Positions 49,701-58,767 of a stretch of 64,000 nucleotides of DNA are shown here, piece after piece. The stretch spans positions 1-64,000 of IMG/VR virus record IMGVR_UViG_3300013195_000003; one strand, written 5' to 3'. Both the position numbers and the translations under genes were made by a program. Origin of the DNA: a virus. Position 1 is the first letter of the stretch. Every line of letters begins with the position of its first letter. A model generated the notes under the pieces. The model was not told the DNA's origin and did not search any database. It saw only the letters and a program-made list of their open reading frames with translations.

Positions 49701-52700
49701 ACTCCGACTGAGCAACCTCAGATTGATTTTACTAGAGGTAACACGTATATCTTTGATTTAAGTGATGCTAGTAATGATGGTCATCCGATGTACTTCTCTA
49801 CTACCGATGATGGTATCTTCGGTGGTGGTGTTCGCTTCGGCAATGGTATTACTTATCGTTTGGATGGTGCTTCTGTTGATGCAGTTACATTCACTAACAA
49901 CTTTGATAGCGCTACCACTCGTACAATTACGATAGTTGTTCCTCAAGATTGTCCTGCACTTCTGTACTATGTTTGTGTGAATCATCAGAGAATGGGTAAT
50001 CAGATTGTTGTTAACAGCAACATTCAAGGTGATTACAAGCGTCATCCTGATGGTCACTCCAAGATTCTTGGTATGACGTTTGATGGATATCCTCTCTATG
50101 GTCCTTATGGTTACTCTGATCGTGATGATAGCAGCAGTGCTGTCATTCGTATGAAGCCTGCATATCTCCTGAAGCTGGAGAATAGAGTTCCTGATATGTT
50201 CGGTTCGCGTCCTGCGCAAGGTACATATCCTCTCGGAAGCTTTATCGAAGATTTTGAATACCAAGGTGGTGTTGAGGAAGATAACGTTACCGACGTTACT
50301 TTCACTGTACAGGCAGCAACTGCATCGCAAACTGGTAGCGGTGGTCGTTACTATATCTCTGGTGGTTTGTTAACTGGTAGCGCTGAGAAACCAGCTTTCA
50401 ACTTTAAGAAAGGTAGAAAGTACATCTTTAATCTTTCTGATGGTTCTAACGAAACGCACGCTATGCTGTTCTCCACAAGTGGAGATGCACAAGCACAGGG
50501 TTGGCACGTGGCAGGTTCTAGTGTGGGTGATGCAAATGCTGTCTATGGTGCTGGTGTCGTCTATAAGTTAGAAAATGTTGAGGTTGATTATGCTACATAT
50601 GTCGCTGGTTTTGATGCTGCAACTCAGAGAAGCATTGAGTATACTCCTACATCAAATGCACCTCACGTTCTGTACTATTTCTGTTACAACCATCCCAATA
50701 TGGGAGAGCGTATCATTATTGGTGATCTGGACAGCAGAAATGGTCGCTATTGTGTGACACCTGACTATCCGAATGGTACTTACGCATACTTTATTACTGA
50801 GGATAATAATGGTAACCCTGCCTATCCTTATGTGATGGGTGATAATTACTACTCTGATCCTGTCTTCCCTGGTGGATCTGCTACCGAAGGTTCTTCCTAT
50901 GTCTATGACATTGGTGGTCTGCAATTCAACGTGATGCAGAGATATTGGCACGCCATTACGGATGTCAATGCAGGAACTGGTACGATTATGATCGAACCTG
51001 ACGCAGCTCAGTTCACTGGTGTTCAAAATGAAGTTGGTGGCAATCTGATCAAGATTGCAAACCTTGAGGGAACAAAGCAGCGTAGTGATGGTGTTCAACG
51101 TTGGATCGATCAGAACCCTGTTGGTAACAAATTGTACTTCCAGACTGAAGCTCAGGAAGATGCTGGTAGTGGTGAGGGTACTGAGATCATCTATCTGCCT
51201 GTAGATAAGGGTGTTGATGATGGATCTATGAGAGGTTTATTCTCTCCTTATATTGATCTGCTGACCACGTGGTACACACCTGCTGGTGCTCTCGGCACCT
51301 ACAATATCGGTGATACCGTCAATCTGCAACTGGGTGTCTCGTTCCTTAGAACATATGCTGCGGAGACTATTCTTGATCGCGATTACTCTCTGACTGGTGA
51401 CTCTATTGCTAACACTGGTTTGTCATTTGACACTGAAACAGGTGTCTTAAGTGGTATTTTGGTTAATAATACCACTCTTGACCTCACACTGACTGTCGAA
51501 GAGAACATCTCTGGTCAGACTCAGACCTATACTATTCAGCTCACAAACACTACAGTTACTGTACAGAATGTTTCTCTGAAGACCTCTGGTGTTGCTAGAG
51601 CGATTGATTATGCTGCAGTTACTAAGAAAGCTGGACAACCTAATGATGATGCTATCTGGGCAGAGAATGCCTGGTACTCGCGTCCTATGAATTATAAGTC
51701 ATTCTCTGTTCTTGCTTATCAAACAGGTTACGAGAATACTAACTTTGAGTTTATTCCTCAGTGGCAGATCTTTAAAAATAAGGGTGGTGGAACACTGTGG
51801 TATAACTTGAATGAGTTCTCTACTGGTCCTGTTGCAGCTGGTCAGTCTTGCCAGATTGAAGAGGGCGATTGGTTTGAGAACAACTATGATGCTCGTGATC
51901 AGTTCTACGTTTATAATGAAACGTTTGAAGATGTTACTGGACACGAAATTGCTATTTCTTACCTCATTGCTAACAAGTGGTGGAACTATGATCAAGACTT
52001 CTTCCGTTGTAAGCTGCGTTATCGCTTGATCTTTAACTTAGTTGCTAGCGGTAATGATTATGCTGTTGTGGTTAACCAATCTGGTTCCACCGTGTTTGAA
52101 GTTCCTAAGGGTGCTACATATCGTTTCGATGTAAGTGATGCATCCTGGGCGGGTAAGAACCTTGAACTTAGAGAGTCTCCAACGGGCAGTGCATATATCG
52201 GATCTAATGTCAGACGTTATGGTACTCCTGGCACTCCTGGTGCTTGGGTTGATCTTATCGTCGATGAATCGCATCCTGGTTCTGTCTTCTACTTTGGGCA
52301 GACTGGCGGTAGTACATTTGCTTCGCAGCACATTGACTTCACCTCTGTGTTTACTGCGCTGACATCCAATACTGTACAACTTACAGTCAATAATATTCCT
52401 AACGTTCCTGCTCAGCCCCTGCTGACAATGGAATCTGGCGCTACATCTATCACTGCAAATACTTACTCTGTGGTGACTGAGTATGGCGCACTGACACACT
52501 TCCCGAATGAGCTTGCCTATCAATCTTCTGGTAGGTCTCCTAAGGATGGTCGTTATCCTGTTCGCCTGCTCTGCACTGACCAAAACATTGAGTTCAACTG
52601 GTACCGTAAGCTGTACAGTTACGACACCAGTACTGGTGTTAAGTCCTATAACTGGGATACTGTTGCCAATAGTGCCAGCACATATGTGCCCCTGAATTCT

Positions 52701-53957
52701 CCTCACTACAGATCCAGAAGAGATTATGGTAATAGCTTGACCAACTATCACTCTGCTTGCGCACTTGATGGTGCTAGCATCTATCAAGAAAACTACATTA
52801 ATTTGAATGAGGAATTCCCTCTTCGTGTGAACTATGGTGGTCCTCAGATTGAGATTCCTATTCAATCTTCCTCTACATTGAATCCTCCTCTGGCAAATAA
52901 TGGTAGTGTGCTTCGTGTCACTGACCTGCCTTGTAAGGGTGTTCCTCACGGCGAGAATGATCCTTACTCTTATCAGGTTGTGATTGGAAACGGTGCATCT
53001 CTGTCCTCTGTGTCTAACGAGATCAGCGTGATTCCTAACCCACCTGAACTGGGTATGTGGTGGTATGAGTATGATAATGGTTGGTCTGGTACCGTTTCTA
53101 ACGGTTACCTGCGTCACGATCAAGGCTTCGTTGATACTACTCTGACCTGTGGTGATTACTTTGGTAACGTTCTGATTCGCTCCTTCGTTATTGACGTGGG
53201 TCCTGCACCTCTGAGTGCACTGCCTTACATTGATATCAACACACTGCAAGTACAAGATTACTATAAGGGTGCACAGAACTTTACTGTCAGTAACAACCAG
53301 ACTCAGGATGTAACAGTTTCCTACACTATTGATGCTGGTCAGTTTACTTGGAGATTGCGTCTGATTAATGAGTTCCCCTATATGGAGAACGTGGACGGTG
53401 GCACTAGAACTGTGTACACAGTAAATAATCCCACCCACGCTAATGCTCCTACAATTGTTAACACTGGCGACTTCAGCACTTATAGTGGTCAATTAGCAGC
53501 TGCTACTGGTGTTCTTCGTGAGTGTCCCTTCCGTGGTGACACCAACATTAACCTGCCCGTTGACTTCTCGGTGAAGAATGATATTCAACCCGCTATCTTC
53601 CCTGCACGTGGTACTCAAAAGATCTACACACTGTGGGTGGAGCTGGTTGAGTCTCCGTTCGATCTGGTTGACTTGATTAACCTTGTAGCGGTTGCTGATC
53701 CTTGTCAGGATCACACCTATGACTTCGCATACACCTCTAATGGTGCTTGTATTACTCCGTCTAATGACTACTTCTGCAACTTCATCAAACCTCTGCGTGA
53801 TCGTAACCACGCTGAACAACCCATTATCGGTATGGAAGGTGTGGCACAGATCAAGGTAACTGATGGTATTTCGCCAAGAACATTGGACTTCCAAGTCCCT
53901 GCTCCTTGGCCTGTCCTTTACAGCTACCTGGGCGATTGTAACCCCACTTGCGCATAA
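46740..53957 (+). CDS. giant adhesin-like protein with tandem cupredoxin-like and YHYH modules (second part of the broken gene)
   Basis: The coding signal runs from about 46842 to 53957 (about 2370 residues); the first ~35 codons after 46740 are off-frame repeat sequence. Domains in order: end of a GxGY repeat; a degenerate cupredoxin-like domain (nt 47410-47770); YHYH-type module GYAYDGYPIYGPIGY (47850-48060); intact cupredoxin-like domain with HPFYLKT and YYYQCEYHSSM (48165-48477); a partial degenerate copy (YYYVSENAQAM); RRNGRFCVTPEFPGGTYAYF; a GxGY repeat; intact cupredoxin-like domains ending YYVCVNHQRM (about 49980) and YYFCYNHPNM (about 50690) around another YHYH unit; then long beta sequence and a degenerate copy near 52030-52330. 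No transmembrane segment. It is probably a tail fibre or tail-associated protein. Confidence 0.8.
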   Translation: MGGGMLLQQQQLLVVFLLKLLSTILVLGILRDLQGSDATATATVVDGIITEITINNPGSGYSEAPTVGIAQSAPPNQGNVVHAPDSEFVSGGGSTTSASLNQTTRLLTVVADNLPQPALYGAFPNPNNSNAITGQSYNHTWVYRGGRNISDETPTATTDQDSIGMALNGIQLRHYSHGLNTDLPDGTGCPTGYTFNKIYNSAAFGADNGSGVTDSSGVYHYTTGNFLVNSWKGSSTTYTVTVSDPGSGNKYYLNGGLTPNIILTEGNTYYFDQSDASNGGYPFRVSATQDGVHTQGGVAYEIGVRYQGTPGDGQPGTGLYLQVQPDAPNLFYYCSLYSGYGNAASVTTTNNTAALPSHTTSDIINATHHSPVIGYAYDGYPIYGPIGYASPGSPTTLARMQSSYGLKTQRDGQQYAGSTYNWNVTTDDNLDYDFTGESSGTDVAITANIGDNLVFNVNASYTTGGGGGSTPNTYNLVVTASSFSDYTVSGSDRTGNINGSDPALTFYEGDTINFTVSASGHPFYLKTQAGTGTGNQISGVTNQGTESGTVSWTPGAGSAGTYYYQCEYHSSMVGTITIQSSGGGGGTTVTHPMWIQTVPAPYNPTQVVGAVTNNGSHNATILWNTTTAAAGTYYYVSENAQAMTGTITLSEPVGYAPSTTAYPMGSFVEDYEYVGNGTLDRRNGRFCVTPEFPGGTYAYFMTFDASANPQFPYLLGDQYYGTAVTESDTAPQNPLFEQPASGSCTIGTQIGVVDAVNVIEQGVGYTYANIEFSGGGGVGAQASSNISVLDGYVSGLTLVDQGTDYTSAPTVDIDPPNVGGGTQATGVAQIAITAGNPNSIDKQSFNQNFNWRGGTNYATDTIEAKPLRSVNPFAISSTGAFIYHYSYESGPTPGWTYNAVTNGNLVGEDAYGGFPNTSNVYGYNSSKLLGAYGSVAIAGSNYLSSSYFDLGYRTVNYLVTTAVKTETSPYYNQGGTHQYMLRGDTFTTPTEQPQIDFTRGNTYIFDLSDASNDGHPMYFSTTDDGIFGGGVRFGNGITYRLDGASVDAVTFTNNFDSATTRTITIVVPQDCPALLYYVCVNHQRMGNQIVVNSNIQGDYKRHPDGHSKILGMTFDGYPLYGPYGYSDRDDSSSAVIRMKPAYLLKLENRVPDMFGSRPAQGTYPLGSFIEDFEYQGGVEEDNVTDVTFTVQAATASQTGSGGRYYISGGLLTGSAEKPAFNFKKGRKYIFNLSDGSNETHAMLFSTSGDAQAQGWHVAGSSVGDANAVYGAGVVYKLENVEVDYATYVAGFDAATQRSIEYTPTSNAPHVLYYFCYNHPNMGERIIIGDLDSRNGRYCVTPDYPNGTYAYFITEDNNGNPAYPYVMGDNYYSDPVFPGGSATEGSSYVYDIGGLQFNVMQRYWHAITDVNAGTGTIMIEPDAAQFTGVQNEVGGNLIKIANLEGTKQRSDGVQRWIDQNPVGNKLYFQTEAQEDAGSGEGTEIIYLPVDKGVDDGSMRGLFSPYIDLLTTWYTPAGALGTYNIGDTVNLQLGVSFLRTYAAETILDRDYSLTGDSIANTGLSFDTETGVLSGILVNNTTLDLTLTVEENISGQTQTYTIQLTNTTVTVQNVSLKTSGVARAIDYAAVTKKAGQPNDDAIWAENAWYSRPMNYKSFSVLAYQTGYENTNFEFIPQWQIFKNKGGGTLWYNLNEFSTGPVAAGQSCQIEEGDWFENNYDARDQFYVYNETFEDVTGHEIAISYLIANKWWNYDQDFFRCKLRYRLIFNLVASGNDYAVVVNQSGSTVFEVPKGATYRFDVSDASWAGKNLELRESPTGSAYIGSNVRRYGTPGTPGAWVDLIVDESHPGSVFYFGQTGGSTFASQHIDFTSVFTALTSNTVQLTVNNIPNVPAQPLLTMESGATSITANTYSVVTEYGALTHFPNELAYQSSGRSPKDGRYPVRLLCTDQNIEFNWYRKLYSYDTSTGVKSYNWDTVANSASTYVPLNSPHYRSRRDYGNSLTNYHSACALDGASIYQENYINLNEEFPLRVNYGGPQIEIPIQSSSTLNPPLANNGSVLRVTDLPCKGVPHGENDPYSYQVVIGNGASLSSVSNEISVIPNPPELGMWWYEYDNGWSGTVSNGYLRHDQGFVDTTLTCGDYFGNVLIRSFVIDVGPAPLSALPYIDINTLQVQDYYKGAQNFTVSNNQTQDVTVSYTIDAGQFTWRLRLINEFPYMENVDGGTRTVYTVNNPTHANAPTIVNTGDFSTYSGQLAAATGVLRECPFRGDTNINLPVDFSVKNDIQPAIFPARGTQKIYTLWVELVESPFDLVDLINLVAVADPCQDHTYDFAYTSNGACITPSNDYFCNFIKPLRDRNHAEQPIIGMEGVAQIKVTDGISPRTLDFQVPAPWPVLYSYLGDCNPTCA
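46751..46944 (+). repeat. 97-base tandem repeat at the protease/adhesin junction
   Basis: Copies 46751-46847 and 46848-46944 both begin GATGCTACTGCAACAGCAAC and agree except at about five positions. Copy 1 has ACTTAA where copy 2 has ACTGAA (stop versus Glu). 97 bases is not a multiple of three, so the frame changes from one copy to the next. Confidence 0.85.
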
Positions 53958-53981
53958 ATTACTGTATAGGAACCAAGCAAA

Positions 53982-55928
53982 ATGGCATTAATTTTCCCAC
54001 CCGCTCTTGGGAGTATTCCATCGCCTGCATCGTTGACACCAACTTTAGTCTCCACTACATTTAGTGGAGAGACTGGGGTTGGTGCGCACGACTCGACAGA
54101 CTGGCAAATTGCCACAGAGAATACTTTCAGCTCAGCTTCTTTAGTCTATAACCAGAATGATACCGTCAACTTAACATCGTTGACAATTCCGTCTTCTACA
54201 TTATCTTCTGATACTTTTTATTATGTTCGTATCAGACATCGCGATGATGCGGGTGAGATTTCTAATTGGTCGCAAGTAGCAGAATTTAACACTGGTCTTC
54301 CGATTGGTACGCCAACGGTTACAGTTAGTTCACCTACTCCATTAGTTCCTGTTATTGTATCATCAGCTTTCGCTGGTGCTAATACACATACTAGATCTGA
54401 TTGGCAAATTGCTACTGATATCCTGTTCACCAATATTGTTGAGCAGTTAATTGATAGTCCTTCCAGTCTGAATCAATATTCGCCACAAAGCTTGGTATAT
54501 AATACTCTGTATTATGTTAGAGTAAGATATAAAGATAATTTAAATACCTATTCTGACTACAGTGCTCCTGTATCATTCTATACAGATACACAAACGAATG
54601 TCAATCCTAAGATTGATCGCCCTTCAATTTTAGCACCAGTCGATAATGCTTCTAATGTAACCATTACACCCACAATTACATCGAGTGGTTTTAGTGGTGC
54701 TAATGGTGCAACGCACGTGTCTTCTACCTGGGAAGTTGCATTTACACCTACATTTGGCAGTAGTTCTGGTCTAGCACCTGGAGCTGTTGGTACTACTTCT
54801 CCTCAGATTGAAAATACTAGCGGTCTGATTTATAGATCTGCAGGTGATATTAACAACAAAACTTCTATCACTCTCCAATCTGGCATTTTAGAAGAAGCGA
54901 AAACATATTATGTTCGTGTTCGTTATGAATATATTGACCTTCAAAATACCAGCTGGTACTCAGAATGGTCGGAACCAATTCAGTTCAATACTGTTGCTGT
55001 TCCTGGTGAGGTTCAATGTCCCTCTGTTACAAGTGTGATCGAATCCACTATCTATGATAGAATGGATGTTACGACATCGACATATGTTGCAACTCAAACA
55101 GCTGGACAAACTCACGTTCATAGTGACTGGCAGGTTGCAACAGATGCTGGATTTACAAATTTAGTGATTGTCGCAACTGAGGATAATACGAACAAAACTC
55201 TGTTCCCAATTCCTCTCGATTCTATTCGTCCTTCTACAAACTATTATGTTAGAGTTCGTTACTATAATGGCAGCATTTACTCTGCTTATTCTCCTGGGTA
55301 CGTCTTCCAATCGCCTGCAACCGCAACTGGTACCCTGCAAGATTTCACGCGAGTCCAGACGGACACGCTAGATGACCTCTCGGTGTCCACAAACAAGATC
55401 ATTAACTTGAGTGTGACGACACCGAAACTGGGAGACAATGCTGTGACAGCAGCTAAGATCGCCACAGGTGGTATCATCGCTACTAACCTCCAAAACGGAG
55501 CAATCACTGAACCTAAGTTATATCAAGTAAGTGGTAGTGAAGCAGTCACCACACCCACAATGCGTGATGGTGCTGTGACTTCACCTAAGTTAGCTGATGG
55601 TGCAGCAACTTCATCCAAGATTGACATCAGTGGTGCTACTGATCCTGTTTCACCTGTTGAGGGTCAAGTGTTTTATAACACTGCTCAAAGCACATTCAAA
55701 ACATATAATGGTACAAACTGGAAAGAGTCTGGTGATGCTGGTGACTACTACATCATCCGCAAACCAACGCCAGGCAATACGAACTTAACAGTTGTTTACG
55801 CTGGTAGACAAACTAACATTTCGTATGCAGAATACTCTGCAGCAGAGAATACCCACCAGTTCTTCGCACCAAGCGGTCTGGAATTCAATATAGATAGTAG
55901 TGGGCATCTTGTCGTCACCGTAAGATAA
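53982..55928 (+). CDS. tail fibre protein with four FN3-like repeats
   Basis: 648 residues. Four repeats, each with a HxxSDWQIATD-like turn and a closing TYYVRVRY strand: AHDSTDWQIATENTF/FYYVRIRHRDD, THTRSDWQIATDILF/LYYVRVRYKDN, THVSSTWEVAFTPTF/TYYVRVRYEYID, THVHSDWQVATDAGF/NYYVRVRYYNG. A C-terminal stalk follows (about 440-570) with heptad-like AVTAAKIATGG, GAVTSPKLADG, GAATSSKIDIS, then EGQVFYNTAQSTFKTYNGTN, a typical fibre knob strand. It is an adsorption fibre. Its stop (TAAATGG) overlaps the next start. Confidence 0.75.
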   Translation: MALIFPPALGSIPSPASLTPTLVSTTFSGETGVGAHDSTDWQIATENTFSSASLVYNQNDTVNLTSLTIPSSTLSSDTFYYVRIRHRDDAGEISNWSQVAEFNTGLPIGTPTVTVSSPTPLVPVIVSSAFAGANTHTRSDWQIATDILFTNIVEQLIDSPSSLNQYSPQSLVYNTLYYVRVRYKDNLNTYSDYSAPVSFYTDTQTNVNPKIDRPSILAPVDNASNVTITPTITSSGFSGANGATHVSSTWEVAFTPTFGSSSGLAPGAVGTTSPQIENTSGLIYRSAGDINNKTSITLQSGILEEAKTYYVRVRYEYIDLQNTSWYSEWSEPIQFNTVAVPGEVQCPSVTSVIESTIYDRMDVTTSTYVATQTAGQTHVHSDWQVATDAGFTNLVIVATEDNTNKTLFPIPLDSIRPSTNYYVRVRYYNGSIYSAYSPGYVFQSPATATGTLQDFTRVQTDTLDDLSVSTNKIINLSVTTPKLGDNAVTAAKIATGGIIATNLQNGAITEPKLYQVSGSEAVTTPTMRDGAVTSPKLADGAATSSKIDISGATDPVSPVEGQVFYNTAQSTFKTYNGTNWKESGDAGDYYIIRKPTPGNTNLTVVYAGRQTNISYAEYSAAENTHQFFAPSGLEFNIDSSGHLVVTVR

Positions 55929-57188
55929 ATGGCAGAATTTTTCATCGACGTTGGTAAGATTAAGCTTACCTGGCAAGGCAACTGGTCATCTTCCACAGAT
56001 TATGTGGTTGATGACCTTGTGTGGTATGATGACGGCAGTACCGTTAGTACTTACATTTGTGTTGCCGACAATACAAACCAAGGACCATCTGTTACTGGTA
56101 CAGTAAACACTAGTTACTGGAATCTATTTGCTGGTGGTGGTCTTGCTGGTGGTTTGCAACCTGGAGGTACTACATCTAATCAGATTCAGTATAGATCTGG
56201 TTTAGCACTGGGTGCTGAAACTGGATTTGAATATGATCCTGCAACTGACATTATGTCGGTCCCTGCTATCAGTATTGGTGGTAGTGCAGCTGGTTCTCCC
56301 GCATATGATCTGGATGTTACTGGTACAATGCGTGCCACTCAGATCTGGGAAGGTGCCAATCAATTGACATATAATATCAGTGGTGGACAGGTTACTACTG
56401 GTACTATTGACAATGCTAGACTGCCTGCAACAATTTCTGTTACTGACTTAGCAGCATCCGCAGGACTTGTTATTAAGACTGATGGTCTGGTTTATGACAC
56501 TTCCACTGATCGTGTTGGCATTGGTACTGCCGTACCTGCAGCACGTTTGGATGTTAAATCAATTGCATTATCAACAGCTGATGATGTAGTTGCTCGTTTT
56601 AGATCTGATCATACCAATGCATTTGGTACGTTCATTGAAGTGATGCCTAATACATCACAGGCACAGAAGTCTGGTATTCATTTACATAAGAACTCTCTTA
56701 GAAGTGAACCTGCTACTATCGTTAATGATGGTGGTGTTCTTACCATTAGCACAGAGGATACTGCTAATCCTACAGTAAATATGGATTTGGGTGGTGTTAA
56801 CAAATTTATGTTGACATCTGATTTGTTAGAGGTCAATACACCATTAAGACTTAATGGTTGTTTTGATGAAGCTGTGGATAATACTACTATCAGCTCTGGT
56901 ACTGTTACTATCGATGCAACAGATGCATCTGTGTTTGCAATTACTAGAACTGAAGCTATCACTTCGATGAGCATTAATTTGCCAGCAAATGCTCGTGGTG
57001 TTTCTGTTACTTTGGTGATGACATCTAATGGTAGTTACTCTATTGCCTGGCCACCTAATACTAAGTGGGCTGGTGGTACACCTCCTACATTATCTTCCGT
57101 TGCTGGTAGAATTGACGTGGTTACATTATCAACTACTAATAATGGTCTGTCTTGGTTAGGTTTCGTTGGAGGACTTGATTTCCAATGA
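55929..57188 (+). CDS. fibre protein with chitin-binding-like N-terminal domain, copy A
   Basis: 419 residues. The first ~75 residues (IDVGKIKLTWQGNWSSSTDY, VVDDLVWYDDGSTVSTYICV, W near 66) resemble small carbohydrate-binding (CBM5/12-like) domains with spaced Trp/Tyr. The same domain heads the gene at 57844. Then a beta-rich fibre with ALGAETGFEYDPATDIMSVP, SPAYDLDVTGTMRATQIW and INLPANARGVSVTLV strands. Overlaps the next gene by 4 bases (ATGA). Confidence 0.75.
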   Translation: MAEFFIDVGKIKLTWQGNWSSSTDYVVDDLVWYDDGSTVSTYICVADNTNQGPSVTGTVNTSYWNLFAGGGLAGGLQPGGTTSNQIQYRSGLALGAETGFEYDPATDIMSVPAISIGGSAAGSPAYDLDVTGTMRATQIWEGANQLTYNISGGQVTTGTIDNARLPATISVTDLAASAGLVIKTDGLVYDTSTDRVGIGTAVPAARLDVKSIALSTADDVVARFRSDHTNAFGTFIEVMPNTSQAQKSGIHLHKNSLRSEPATIVNDGGVLTISTEDTANPTVNMDLGGVNKFMLTSDLLEVNTPLRLNGCFDEAVDNTTISSGTVTIDATDASVFAITRTEAITSMSINLPANARGVSVTLVMTSNGSYSIAWPPNTKWAGGTPPTLSSVAGRIDVVTLSTTNNGLSWLGFVGGLDFQ

Positions 57189-57808
57189 GTCCTATTGGAT
57201 TTTCAAAAGGTATTATTTTTGCTGCTGGATCAGGTTCTGGTGGCGGTATCTCTGGTCCACCTGAATGGAACTATGCTGATGGCGCTAGTCTTGGGACACC
57301 TAATACAGGAACAACTGTTAATATTATCCTAGCAACCAATGTTGATTCGTACCGCCTAACTGGCGATTTACTCCCAGAACTGTCACTTGCTGTTGTTAAT
57401 AATGAATTGATTCTTTCTGGAACTCTTGATGAATTCGGATTTGCAGCTGTGCAGGTAGACGAGGGCAATAGCTATACCTTACGTGCACAAGATTTTGGTG
57501 TTACGAAGACATTCCAGATTAGTATTTCTGGCGAGCAAAGAGAATTTACCCATAGACAGATTGGTAATACTCTTATTTCTAAGCAGTATGAATCGTATGG
57601 TACACCTAATTCTACTTGGAATGGATTGACATCGCAGCAGCAAGATGCAACTCAGAATGTCTCTGCTAGTAATGGTAACTGTCATTCTGGTACACAACGA
57701 TTGTCTAATGGTGGTGTGACTGAAGTCAGTATCAATTCTAGCAATGGTAACTATGGCGACCCTTGTGTGGGTACATACAAGCGTGTCTTCACCTATTATA
57801 CTATCTGA
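57185..57808 (+). CDS. small beta-sandwich fibre-associated protein
   Basis: 207 residues. Short anchor MSPIGFSKGIIFAAGSGSGGG followed by an Ig/FN3-like beta-sandwich (GTTVNIILATNVDSYRLTGD, LSLAVVNNELILSGTLDEFG, FQISISGEQREF) and a Cys-containing Asn/Ser/Gly-rich tail (SNGNCHSGTQRLSNGG, NYGDPCVGTYKRVF). The Gly-rich anchor resembles the start of the 58768 adhesin (MPLFAAKGMMSSGGGG). Overlaps the preceding gene by 4 bases; late box overlaps its stop. Confidence 0.65.
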   Translation: MSPIGFSKGIIFAAGSGSGGGISGPPEWNYADGASLGTPNTGTTVNIILATNVDSYRLTGDLLPELSLAVVNNELILSGTLDEFGFAAVQVDEGNSYTLRAQDFGVTKTFQISISGEQREFTHRQIGNTLISKQYESYGTPNSTWNGLTSQQQDATQNVSASNGNCHSGTQRLSNGGVTEVSINSSNGNYGDPCVGTYKRVFTYYTI

Positions 57809-57814
57809 TAAATA
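57808..57814 (+). promoter_or_regulatory. late promoter box
   Basis: GATAAATA with ATAAATA at 57808-57814, 30 bases before the ATG at 57844. Confidence 0.6.
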
Positions 57815-57843
57815 AACAAAGAGAACAAGTATCCTGAGATTAG

Positions 57844-58764
57844 ATGGCTCTCACAATCGACGTTGGTAAGATTAAAATTAAGTGGAGAGGCACATATAAT
57901 GCTGCTACCGCTTATGAGATTGATGATGCTGTAAGTTTCTACGATGGAGCTACAACATCAGCATATATTTGTGTTGCAAATACCACTGGTAATGATCCTG
58001 CAGCTAACAACGTACTGCACCCTAGTTGGGAATACTTAGCACGAGGTACCGAATCTGCATCTGGTGGTACTGCAGATGGTCAGGTTCAATATAAATCTGG
58101 CACTGGATTTGCTGGTGAAACAGGATTTAGTTATGATGCTGCTACAGATACACTTACAGCTCCTAACGCTACCATTACTGGCAACCTCACAGTTAGTGGT
58201 ACAACCACAACTGTAGACACTACAAACACGACGATTTCTGATAACACAATCGTCTTGAATAGTGGTGAGACTGGTGCTGGTGTTACTCATCCTGATGGTA
58301 CTGCTGGTATTGAGATTGAGAGAGGAACATCTCTTAATAGTAGTGTAGTTTGGGATGAGACTAACGATTACTTCACGCATTTAGTTGGCGGTGGTAGTCC
58401 AGCTAGATTGCACGTAGCATCTTATTCTGAGACTGTTATTGCTGAGTCTATCAGCTCTGGTTCTTTGTCAATTGATTTGACACAGGGTGCTATCCATACT
58501 GCTACGTTATCTGAGAACATTACTTCTTTCAATATCACTGGTGAACAAGCAGGTGCATCTACTAGTTTCATTCTTGTTTTAACACAAGATGGTGTGGGCG
58601 GTAGAACTGTTGACCTCTCTAATTTCACTGGTCGTACTGTTAAATGGGCAGGTGGTGTGGTTCCAACTATGTCATCCAACCCTAATGTGACAGATATTTT
58701 CCTCTTTACCACATTTAATGGTGGTACAATCTACTACGGATTCACATCTGGTCAGGAGTTCTGA
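57844..58764 (+). CDS. fibre protein with chitin-binding-like N-terminal domain, copy B
   Basis: 306 residues, paralogous to the 55929 gene at its N-terminus (IDVGKIKIKWRGTYNAATAY, EIDDAVSFYDGATTSAYICV, FAGETGFSYDAATDTLTAPN). Then a fibre stalk with Thr-rich strands (SGTTTTVDTTNTTISDNTIV), a pattern common in phage tail fibres, and a beta C-terminus (SISSGSLSIDLTQGAIHTAT, LSNFTGRTVKWAGGVVPTM). The end IYYGFTSGQEF parallels WLGFVGGLDF of copy A. Two-gene cassette partner of 58768. Confidence 0.75.
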   Translation: MALTIDVGKIKIKWRGTYNAATAYEIDDAVSFYDGATTSAYICVANTTGNDPAANNVLHPSWEYLARGTESASGGTADGQVQYKSGTGFAGETGFSYDAATDTLTAPNATITGNLTVSGTTTTVDTTNTTISDNTIVLNSGETGAGVTHPDGTAGIEIERGTSLNSSVVWDETNDYFTHLVGGGSPARLHVASYSETVIAESISSGSLSIDLTQGAIHTATLSENITSFNITGEQAGASTSFILVLTQDGVGGRTVDLSNFTGRTVKWAGGVVPTMSSNPNVTDIFLFTTFNGGTIYYGFTSGQEF

Positions 58765-58767
58765 TAA

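Noticed and set aside
52038-53492. Minus-strand open frame of 484 codons opposite the adhesin
   Set aside because: Low-stop antisense frame opposite Thr/Ser/Gly-rich coding sequence; codon composition explains it.
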